Below, piece by piece: positions 21,343-26,364 of a DNA stretch of 26,364 nt. The translations under genes were made by a program, and so were the position numbers. Source of the stretch: a virus. The notes beneath the pieces were generated by a model. It was not told where the DNA came from and did no database searches. It saw only the letters and a program-made list of their open reading frames with translations. Every line of letters starts with the position of its first letter. The stretch's first letter is position 1. The DNA lies in the IMG/VR virus record IMGVR_UViG_3300005515_000051, positions 1-26,364 of that record, one strand, 5' to 3'.

Positions 21343-21634
21343 CGCGGAACGCTTCGAGCGGCTTCCCGCTTTCCGCCATCTCCGCCTTGAGCCAGGTCGG
21401 CTCAGCCCCTCTGCCCGCCCAGGTCTTGGCCGGGTCACGGAGGCTGCGATACTTCACTGCCGCAGCCGGTGGCTTCCTTCCCTCGCCCGGCCTGAAGCCC
21501 AAGGCTTTAATTTCCGCCTCAAGGGCGACCCTGCGAGCATCCTTGGCAGCATTCAGCGCCGCAGTGATTTCGGGGTAGGTCCGGATCATCTCGTCCAGCG
21601 TCAGCGCCTTAAAACTAGCGACGATTCCCGCCAT
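21335..21634 (-). CDS. H-NS/HvrA-like DNA-binding protein
   Basis: The 99-aa product has an N-terminal helical oligomerisation part (MAGIVASFKALTLDEMIRTYPEITAALNAAKDARRVALEAEIKALGF). Its C-terminal DNA-binding domain reads KYRSLRDPAKTWAGRGAEPTWLKAEMAESGKPLEAF, with the AT-hook-like TWAGRGAEPTW at 71-81. This is the H-NS/HvrA pattern; such proteins coat AT-rich DNA and silence genes. GGGAGG precedes ATG 21634. It may silence prophage or host genes, or interfere with the host H-NS-like network. Divergent from the HEPN-like gene 85 bp away, it could control that gene. Confidence 0.85.
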   Translation of the reverse strand: MAGIVASFKALTLDEMIRTYPEITAALNAAKDARRVALEAEIKALGFRPGEGRKPPAAAVKYRSLRDPAKTWAGRGAEPTWLKAEMAESGKPLEAFRAT

Positions 21635-21719
21635 ACAACCTCCCGCTGATGAAAGCCGTAGGCTATGCTTTGCGCCGAAGACGGCCAAGTTGGCTTGGCG
21701 AGGTGTAAGGGGGCAGACA

Positions 21720-22379
21720 ATGGGAGAGCGGTTAATCCGCGTGCGACGGCAGGAGCAGCGCAACGTCTACATCCACAACGACCTGGATAGTGCGGCGATC
21801 TATTTCAATGACCGGATCAAAAAACGGCTGGAAGCGGACGATAGAGAAGGCATTGCCTACGACTGCATGGCGCTGGCCACCATGTGCGCCTTCAGCTGGG
21901 AAGCGTATCTCAACTTCTACGGCTTCAAACTCCTCAAGGCTTTCTGGCACGAGCGATGGCCGCTTCACCGGAAGATCCACCATGTCTTCCAAAGGCTCAA
22001 GATCAAGCCTGACTGGCGCAACAGGCCCTACCAGTCCATCCGCAACCTGACGACCGTTCGCAACATCCTTGCCCACGGCAAGCCCGTGGAAGAGACGATC
22101 GACAAAATAGAGGAAGGCTCCCCCAGCGAGATCGATAGGCACCGCATCGACTTGAGTGGTAAGTGGCAAGAGTTCTGCACAACTGACAAGGTGCTCGAAC
22201 AGTTTGAAGACCTGCAAAAGGTCTGGGAAGAGATGTTCAAGGCGTCCGGGCTTGGCCCATTTGATACGATGACCCACGGTCAAGGCGGCGTAGAGTATAT
22301 CGAAGAGGTCAAGGTCGAAGAAGTCATCACCAAGAAAGCAGCCTTCGCAAAGGGCTTGGCAAAGCCAGCGAAATCGTGA
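21720..22379 (+). CDS. HEPN-like protein with RNILAH motif (219 aa)
   Basis: The start is ATG 21720, behind AGGGGGC. The protein is mainly helical. Residues 57-75 read AFSWEAYLNFYGFKLLKAF, and 114-119 is RNILAH, an R-x4-H motif of HEPN domains, preceded by SIRNLTTV. Many HEPN proteins are RNases found in toxins and antiphage systems; others only bind nucleotides. The C-terminus is a charged helix with a Lys/Ala-rich tail. An abortive-infection or superinfection-exclusion role for this prophage is plausible but inferred. No antitoxin partner is obvious; the divergent H-NS-like gene is its closest neighbour. Confidence 0.75.
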   Translation: MGERLIRVRRQEQRNVYIHNDLDSAAIYFNDRIKKRLEADDREGIAYDCMALATMCAFSWEAYLNFYGFKLLKAFWHERWPLHRKIHHVFQRLKIKPDWRNRPYQSIRNLTTVRNILAHGKPVEETIDKIEEGSPSEIDRHRIDLSGKWQEFCTTDKVLEQFEDLQKVWEEMFKASGLGPFDTMTHGQGGVEYIEEVKVEEVITKKAAFAKGLAKPAKS

Positions 22380-22455
22380 GAGTCTTCGCGCGGGGCGCTT
22401 GCGTACTTTCCTTGAACAAGATTTGCGCGGCGCTCCAAATTATTTCGGATTTTCC

Positions 22456-22481
22456 TTGCTGTATACGACTTTCCAGAGCAT
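22456..22481 (+). promoter_or_regulatory. GTATAC leader, copy 4
   Basis: TTGCTGTATACGACTT, six bases, then GCAT. It lies 39 bp before ATG 22511, with the same arrangement as the other three copies. It probably drives the unit that ends with the methyltransferase. Confidence 0.65.
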
Positions 22482-22510
22482 GATTCAGATGTTCAAGGAA
22501 AGAAATCGAT

Positions 22511-22789
22511 ATGCAAAATTCAATTCACCTCGCTCCCGTCTCCATGTGGACGACAGCGGACATCGAGGCCAATCACACCTTTACCGTCACTCGCCATGAC
22601 CGGGGTATTGCGTTCCTCGCCCGCGTCTGCTCGCTGACCATTGCCAAGTTTGAAGACCTCGATGAAGCCACTGCCTTCGTGGGCAACCTCGAAGACTTCC
22701 GTGGTGACGAGCTTTCCATCCGTGACGAGAACGATGAATGCCACTTCGCCGCCGAATGGGACGAAGACCTTGGCCGGTATTTGAACTAA
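22511..22789 (+). CDS. Hypothetical protein (92 aa)
   Basis: ATG 22511 is preceded by AAGGAA and the GTATAC leader. The product (MQNSIHLAPVSMWTTADIEANHTFTVTRHDRGIAFLARVCSLTIAKFEDLDEATAFVGNLEDFRGDELSIRDENDECHFAAEWDEDLGRYLN) looks like a small alpha/beta protein with an acidic end. It leads a unit with the 54-aa gene and the methyltransferase. No family is recognised; a link to the methyltransferase is only positional. Confidence 0.75.
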   Translation: MQNSIHLAPVSMWTTADIEANHTFTVTRHDRGIAFLARVCSLTIAKFEDLDEATAFVGNLEDFRGDELSIRDENDECHFAAEWDEDLGRYLN

Positions 22790-22804
22790 GAGAAAGTGAG
22801 GACT

Positions 22805-22969
22805 GTGACGCTCTTTGGAATTATTTGGGAAGACATGCAGGAGTCCGGTGAGTCTCCCCGCGAAAGCTACTTCGCCGAAACTCACTCACCAGCTTGGTAT
22901 GCTGCCCGAGAGCTTTGCCGTCAGCGGACTGCTGAGCGTCGAGCCAAAGCGGAGGGTCGGCATGAGTGA
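22805..22969 (+). CDS. Small hypothetical protein (54 aa)
   Basis: A GTG start follows GTGAGGACT. The product reads MTLFGIIWEDMQESGESPRESYFAETHSPAWYAARELCRQRTAERRAKAEGRHE, with a basic helical end. Its TGA overlaps the GTG of the methyltransferase (GTGA), so the pair is translationally coupled. No family is recognised. Confidence 0.7.
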   Translation: MTLFGIIWEDMQESGESPRESYFAETHSPAWYAARELCRQRTAERRAKAEGRHE

Positions 22970-24003
22970 ACCTCTACAATGACAATGATCCGGCGGTTTG
23001 CGCTTGGGTCGAAAGATTGGTGGCCGCTGGTCGAATTCCACCCGGCGACGTGATTTGTAAATCAATTACTGAAATTTCTTCCGATGATTGCCGAGGATAC
23101 GCTCAATGCCACTTCTTCTGCGGAATTGCAGGATGGCCAGTTGCTCTTGCCGTTGCAGGTTGGCCAGCAGATAAACCAGTTTGGACCGGGAGCTGTCCCT
23201 GCCAACCCTTCAGCGCGGCCGGACGTGGAGAAGGCGCAGAGGATGAGCGCCATCTCTGGCCCGCTTTCCATTCCCTCATCAGCGAGTGCAAACCTTCAAC
23301 GGTCTTTGGAGAGCAGGTTGCGAGCGCTGACGGAAGGCTGTGGCTCACCGCTGTACGTTCTGACTTGGAAGCATTGGGATATGCCGTTGGGGCTGCCGAT
23401 CTGTGCGCTGCGGGCGTCGGTGCGCCGCACATCCGACAACGGCTGTATTGGGTGGCCCACTGCAAGAGCGGAGGACAGTCAATGTTGCGGTGGCCATCGC
23501 GGCAAACCGGACTCGCTCTTGGCGGCGGCTCGGTTGGCGGGTTGGCAAACCCCAAAAGCCATGGATGGGGAGAGGACCAGCGCAGCAGTTCGAGGGCGTC
23601 ACGACTTGAGGACGGGGCGCAGGAGCTTGAAGGGAGAAGCTTGGATGGCGGGCTGGCCGACCCCAATGGCTCACGAAGCGAGGCTGGGCTACCAGCGCCG
23701 CGACAGGGGGAAGAAAGGGACACAAGAGAGCCTGACCACAGTTGTCGTCAACGGGGTGGGCATGAAGGAGCACCTGCCGGACCATATCGTGTTGCGAGTG
23801 AATCACCTTGGGCAAGACCTGACTTCTTATTCTGCCGCGACGGAAAGTGGCGGCCAGTTGAACCCGGAATTAGCCCGCTGGCTTATGGGGTTCCCGAAAG
23901 GGTGGTCCAACTACGCGGCTACGGGAACGCCATCAACCCGTACCAAGCGGAGGTCTTCATAAGGGCTGCGAACGACAACGCAGCCAAGTCGGAAGCCGCA
24001 TAG
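22966..24003 (+). CDS. C5 cytosine DNA methyltransferase
   Basis: The 345-aa protein transfers methyl from S-adenosylmethionine to cytosine. Visible motifs: I as FFCGIAGWPVALAVAGW, IV as TGSCPCQPFSAAGRG (catalytic Cys in PCQP), a VI-like VFGEQVAS, VIII as GAPHIRQRLYWVA, and IX/X as RVVQLRGYGNAINPYQAEVFI. The stretch between VIII and IX is the variable target-recognition region, with LADPNGSRSE-type repeats. A C-terminal FLFCRDGKWRPVEPGISPLAYGVPERV block is typical of phage enzymes. No cognate endonuclease is visible, so anti-restriction or regulatory methylation is likely. A second frame is coded inside (23084-23962). Confidence 0.93.
   Translation: MNLYNDNDPAVCAWVERLVAAGRIPPGDVICKSITEISSDDCRGYAQCHFFCGIAGWPVALAVAGWPADKPVWTGSCPCQPFSAAGRGEGAEDERHLWPAFHSLISECKPSTVFGEQVASADGRLWLTAVRSDLEALGYAVGAADLCAAGVGAPHIRQRLYWVAHCKSGGQSMLRWPSRQTGLALGGGSVGGLANPKSHGWGEDQRSSSRASRLEDGAQELEGRSLDGGLADPNGSRSEAGLPAPRQGEERDTREPDHSCRQRGGHEGAPAGPYRVASESPWARPDFLFCRDGKWRPVEPGISPLAYGVPERVVQLRGYGNAINPYQAEVFIRAANDNAAKSEAA
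23084..23962 (+). CDS. Second coding frame nested in the methyltransferase (292 aa)
   Basis: The whole ORF lies inside the methyltransferase gene in its +1 frame. The translation has family-like features: SPLYVLTWKHWDMPLGLPICALRASVRRTSDNGC, three GW-x-T(P/A) repeats (GWPTARAEDS, GWQTPKAMDG, GWPTPMAHEA), and an ending GGQLNPELARWLMGFPKGW. I recall these motifs, especially LNPxxxxWLMGxP, from phage proteins in databases. The same bases give GLADP/GLANP in frame one and GWPTP/GWQTP here, so the codes interlock. The start is uncertain: ATG 23084 has no good SD, and translation may begin later. Whether it is expressed is unproven. Confidence 0.55.
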   Translation: MIAEDTLNATSSAELQDGQLLLPLQVGQQINQFGPGAVPANPSARPDVEKAQRMSAISGPLSIPSSASANLQRSLESRLRALTEGCGSPLYVLTWKHWDMPLGLPICALRASVRRTSDNGCIGWPTARAEDSQCCGGHRGKPDSLLAAARLAGWQTPKAMDGERTSAAVRGRHDLRTGRRSLKGEAWMAGWPTPMAHEARLGYQRRDRGKKGTQESLTTVVVNGVGMKEHLPDHIVLRVNHLGQDLTSYSAATESGGQLNPELARWLMGFPKGWSNYAATGTPSTRTKRRSS

Positions 24004-24007
24004 AAAA

Positions 24008-24030
24008 AGGCCCCGGGGTGACCGGGGCCT
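24008..24030. terminator. Bidirectional terminator
   Basis: AGGCCCCGG - GGTGA - CCGGGGCCT is a 9-bp stem four bases after the methyltransferase stop. On the minus strand it is followed by TTTTT, which suits the small minus ORF at 24097-24201. On the plus strand the tail CAATTCT is weaker. Confidence 0.75.
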
Positions 24031-24096
24031 CAATTCTGGTGGGGCGGCATCTTTCAGCAGACGAACTTATCACAACGTGCCAGTAGCATTGCATAC

Positions 24097-24201
24097 TCAA
24101 CCCCGAGGGGTCCCCAGCGCCGCAAGTAGTGCGAGCCCTTTCATGCGCAGACGCATCGATAGTGTGATTTGCATGAACATGTCGGTGACGTGCTTTCTCA
24201 T
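24097..24201 (-). CDS. Possible small ORF (34 aa)
   Basis: The frame MRKHVTDMFMQITLSMRLRMKGLALLAALGTPRG has GGAGG exactly 8 bp before its ATG. It is followed 67 bp later by a hairpin with a T-run in the same direction. The product is basic and amphipathic, with a short hydrophobic end. The SD and terminator support it; the length and lack of homology knowledge do not. It could be a small toxin-like or leader peptide. Confidence 0.4.
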   Translation of the reverse strand: MRKHVTDMFMQITLSMRLRMKGLALLAALGTPRG

Positions 24202-24589
24202 CCTTAGATCCTCCGTTGGTGGGCTTTTGGTCCGTTCGACTTGGGGCTTTTGGCCTTTGGTCCGGACCGGGGGCTTGAACGGAAACCCTTGGGTTGATCT
24301 GCAACGCCACATGGGCATCGAAGTGAATTGCCGGTCCTACTGCCGAACCGTGAATTCACCTTCCACATAGGTTATGGCCGGCGCTTCGCAAGCCCGCCCG
24401 ACGTCGGCTCTCGCGTCCTGACCTGTGCATAAGGGGGACTACCGGGGGTAGGCCGACGCAAAATCTTGTGGGTCCCCCCCTTGTTCCCTTACAACTTATA
24501 CCCATCTGATTCGAGTTTAGCTGAGCTTTGGGGGCTCCCAACAAGAAGAACAAAATGAGTCTTCTGGGTTCGTTCTCATAGGGGCATTT
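24202..24589. other. 388-bp non-coding, structured stretch
   Basis: No convincing gene is visible. The stretch holds a palindrome GTGAATTCAC (24350-24359) with another GTGAATT at 24323, and a palindrome GGTCCGGACC. It also holds a nested fold: GGGGGAC (24433-24439) pairs with GTCCCCC (24472-24478) around a CTACC-GGG-GGTAG hairpin (24439-24451). A TTATAC at 24496-24501 may be a -10 for the 372-aa gene. Together these could be a leader, attenuator or small RNA. Confidence 0.5.
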
Positions 24590-25708
24590 ATGACCAAAGG
24601 CGACCGTAAGTCGCGTGGCGTAAAGAGTTCGAGTGAAACCAAAGAGCTACCCTGGCGGCCCTTCCATGACCGGCCGACAGGAATCTGGATCGACGAGACG
24701 GTGGCGCGGATCAAGGAGACCGGACAGCCGGAGCTGATCGAGTCCCTGTACCGGAATCCGATCCCGAAGAACTCGACCTTCCGGGTGCTCCGGCATCTGA
24801 TCACCGTGGACGGCACCAAACGGCCGGAGGGCGATAACTGCCCCTGCCCGATGTGCACGCCGAACCGCTTCCTGACCGGTTCACTGGTCTGGTTTCCCGA
24901 ACTCCAGTGCTGTGCCTTCATCGGCAACTGCTGCGCCGATGATGACGTCTTGGCCGAGGCCGAGAAGGAGCGCAAATGGCGCGAACGGCGAGACTTCGAG
25001 GAGGACTATCTCCTTGCGGCGCTACCGCTGGTCGGGCCGAAGCTGATGGTCCTGGAGACGCTGAAGCCGATCGCTCTGGAGGCCGTGCGATCTTACCGGA
25101 AGATCCGCAACACCCTGCCCCAAGTCCACGAGCAGCTCCGGAAGATGAAGCAGCATCACGGCGGCGAGCTTACGCTGACCGAGATCATCAAGGACGACTC
25201 CCAGCAGCGGGACGACGACTACTTCGGACCGGCCGGTTTCAAGGGTCGCGGCAAGGACGGCATCGAGAGCCGCGACCATACCTTCGGCATCTTCTCCGGC
25301 CACATCGCCGTCCATAAAGACTACAACCCCACCAAGGAGCTTGAGGATATCCACCGGTCCTTTACGTCGGTGGCGTCGGACTCCTACGGCCAGGATGCAC
25401 TGGACTTCATCGTCAGCATGACCGAAGCGCAGCGCCACGCCGCAGTGGTCATCTTGCGCGACGCCGAGGCCAAGACCGTCAGGTTCAAGGAACGCCTGCT
25501 CGATCTTTCCATGTTCTTCACCCGCGCCAATGCCGAGAAGCTCAACCGCTTCTTCACGCACGACCTCAACAACATCTACTACAAGGTCGAGTACACGACC
25601 GTGCGAGGCCAGCCGACGCTGAGGTTCAAGAAGGGCGCGAGCAACTACGACCTGATCCGGGGCTCGTGGGCGGAGAAGCTGGAGTTCGACTGGCCCAAGT
25701 CAGAATAA
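24590..25708 (+). CDS. Unrecognised 372-aa protein next to the attachment site
   Basis: ATG 24590 follows AGGGG. The N-terminal third holds a Cys cluster, CPCPMC at about residues 83-88 and CCAFIGNCC at about 106-114, which could bind zinc. A helical region follows (KERKWRERRDFEEDYLLAALPLVGPKLMVLETLKPIALEAVRSYRKIRNTLPQVHEQLRKM). Then come a Gly/Asp-rich loop (DDDYFGPAGFKGRGKDGIESRDH) and a helical C-terminus with a DLNNIYYKVEYTTVRGQPTLRF strand end. I do not recognise the family. Being the last gene before the att site, with codon use richer in GC than its neighbours and structured flanks, it looks like an independently acquired cargo gene. Confidence 0.85.
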   Translation: MTKGDRKSRGVKSSSETKELPWRPFHDRPTGIWIDETVARIKETGQPELIESLYRNPIPKNSTFRVLRHLITVDGTKRPEGDNCPCPMCTPNRFLTGSLVWFPELQCCAFIGNCCADDDVLAEAEKERKWRERRDFEEDYLLAALPLVGPKLMVLETLKPIALEAVRSYRKIRNTLPQVHEQLRKMKQHHGGELTLTEIIKDDSQQRDDDYFGPAGFKGRGKDGIESRDHTFGIFSGHIAVHKDYNPTKELEDIHRSFTSVASDSYGQDALDFIVSMTEAQRHAAVVILRDAEAKTVRFKERLLDLSMFFTRANAEKLNRFFTHDLNNIYYKVEYTTVRGQPTLRFKKGASNYDLIRGSWAEKLEFDWPKSE

Positions 25709-25729
25709 GGAGGGCGGAGAGGGTTTAAT

Positions 25730-25796
25730 TGACGCCCGTCCTTCGGACCTAAGACCCCACGCCACCCGCCCGATGGGCGTCATCAGACACGTGGGG
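25730..25796 (+). other. Structured element with interleaved inverted repeats
   Basis: TGACGCCC (25730-25737) pairs with GGGCGTCA (25775-25782), and CCCCACG (25755-25761) pairs with CGTGGGG (25790-25796). The order A-B-A'-B' would give a pseudoknot in RNA. Competing local hairpins are GTCC-TTC-GGAC (25738-25748) and CGCCC-GAT-GGGCG (25767-25779). It begins 22 bp after the 372-aa gene. It may be a 3' UTR, a small RNA, or part of the att arm. The remaining sequence to 26004 holds no gene I can support. Confidence 0.5.
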
Positions 25797-26004
25797 CTGT
25801 AGACACGGGGCGACGGAGAGACCGAATTCTGGATGGGCGCCTACACCATCCCCATGAAGCCAAGGAGAAGGTTATTCTCCATTTCGGAAGGGGTGTCCCC
25901 GAACTGTCCCGGACCTGCTGCACCGGAGCGCCCTTTGCCGCCCTCCGCTGCCGATCGAGGACCCGCTAAGAGCTTGGAAGAACTCGGATGCCCTAAACGT
26001 ACCG

Positions 26005-26053
26005 TGGTTTTGTAAACCGAAGGTCGGGGGTTCAATCCCCTCAGCCGGCACCA
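26005..26053 (+). tRNA. 3' part of tRNA-Thr(TGT): prophage attachment site
   Basis: The segment has the TTTGTAA anticodon loop (TGT), its 3' stem side, a T-arm (GGGGG-TTCAATC-CCCTC), the acceptor end AGCCGGC and ACCA. The 5' half is missing: upstream bases do not give the matching GCCGGCT acceptor strand or a D-arm. The anticodon stem also has a mismatch at its base. This is what remains at one end of a prophage integrated in a tRNA gene; the intact tRNA should be at the other end. It marks the border between phage and host DNA. Confidence 0.8.
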
Positions 26054-26065
26054 ACTTCTGACAGC

Positions 26066-26364
26066 TCAGCTTGAAATCTGCTTCGCCACGCTGCCTTGCT
26101 GGAAGTGCTCGGCGCCTGGGATCTCCACCCAGCCGTGTTTCGACTGCTCGAACACCGATCTGATCGGCGCTGGAAACTCCGGATCCGCGATGGCGCCAAC
26201 GGCAACGCCGATCATGGCAGGCAGATTGTCCGCCTTCCAATAGACCGTCGAGCCGCAGTCGGGACAAAAATGGTTGCGGATCTTGCCGCCGCTCGTGGCC
26301 GTCCGAACGTATTCTTTTGACGATCCGGAGATTGTAACCGCGTCCGCCGGGTAGAACGCGCCGA
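26066..26364 (-). CDS. GFA-family protein, host gene (partial)
   Basis: The frame runs off the right edge, so the N-terminus is missing. The visible 98 residues read GAFYPADAVTISGSSKEYVRTATSGGKIRNHFCPDCGSTVYWKADNLPAMIGVAVGAIADPEFPAPIRSVFEQSKHGWVEIPGAEHFQQG. NHFCPDCGSTVYW is the zinc-binding signature of the GFA (glutathione-dependent formaldehyde-activating-like) family. It belongs to the chromosome, not the phage, and shows where host DNA starts. The original tRNA-Thr 3' end would lie 13 bp from its stop codon. Confidence 0.88.
   Translation of the reverse strand, partial: GAFYPADAVTISGSSKEYVRTATSGGKIRNHFCPDCGSTVYWKADNLPAMIGVAVGAIADPEFPAPIRSVFEQSKHGWVEIPGAEHFQQGSVAKQISS

Noticed and set aside
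23103-23815. Two long minus-strand ORFs in the methyltransferase region
   Set aside because: They lack SD sites and family-like sequence. They show that openness alone is weak evidence in this stretch.
25872-26267. 131-aa minus-strand ORF with PAEGIEPPTFGLQN
   Set aside because: That peptide is the well-known artefact of reading antisense through a tRNA 3' end.
1-26364. CRISPR array, retron or transposon
   Set aside because: No regularly spaced long repeats, no reverse transcriptase motif and no transposase were seen. The only tandem repeat is the 22-bp iteron set.

Overview
The window is the right-hand part of an integrated, P22-like (short-tailed) prophage in what is probably an alphaproteobacterium, most likely rhizobial. 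The host inference rests on moderately high GC, small phage genes that resemble hypothetical proteins of rhizobia, an HvrA/H-NS type protein, and a tRNA-Thr junction followed by a bacterial GFA-family gene. No genus can be fixed from the sequence alone. The left prophage end and the integrase are not in the window.

Layout. Positions 1-8501 (minus strand) hold the virion operon. In transcription order it encodes small terminase, a 48-aa ORF, large terminase, a 104-aa linker gene, portal, acidic scaffold, N4-gp56-like major capsid, a small secreted-looking protein, a head-tail adaptor and a tail/DNA-stabilisation protein that runs off the left edge. Positions 8643-10407 hold a winged-helix protein and three small membrane proteins. 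Positions 10848-13266 (minus) form a tightly packed early operon of about ten small genes. It faces a plus-strand recombination operon (13423-15107: Rad52-type annealase, SSB-like protein, small genes) across a promoter region with a perfect 16-bp palindrome. Positions 15088-19229 (minus) form the replication/repair operon: ASCH-like protein, lambda O-like replication protein carrying three 22-bp iterons inside its gene, zinc-binding protein, tiny membrane proteins and a RuvC-like resolvase. Positions 19418-24003 are mostly plus-strand accessory genes: zinc-binding small proteins, an H-NS-like protein (minus), a HEPN-like protein, and a C5 cytosine methyltransferase with a second long coding frame nested inside it. 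Positions 24590-25708 encode an unrecognised 372-aa protein flanked by RNA-folding sequences. Positions 26005-26053 are the 3' part of a tRNA-Thr gene (attachment site), and host DNA follows.

How it works together. Rad52-type annealase, SSB-like protein and RuvC-like resolvase form a self-contained recombination set. The O-like protein and its internal iterons look like the replication origin. The most distinctive signal is a conserved leader, TTGCKGTATACGAYTT followed at a fixed distance by GCAY. It occurs four times, each time just upstream of a plus-strand small gene (13369, 19737, 20189, 22456). This suggests a phage-specific promoter or operator that co-regulates scattered early genes. 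Other points worth attention are a portal gene with no ordinary start codon, the methyltransferase with dual coding, and the structured DNA around the 372-aa gene.
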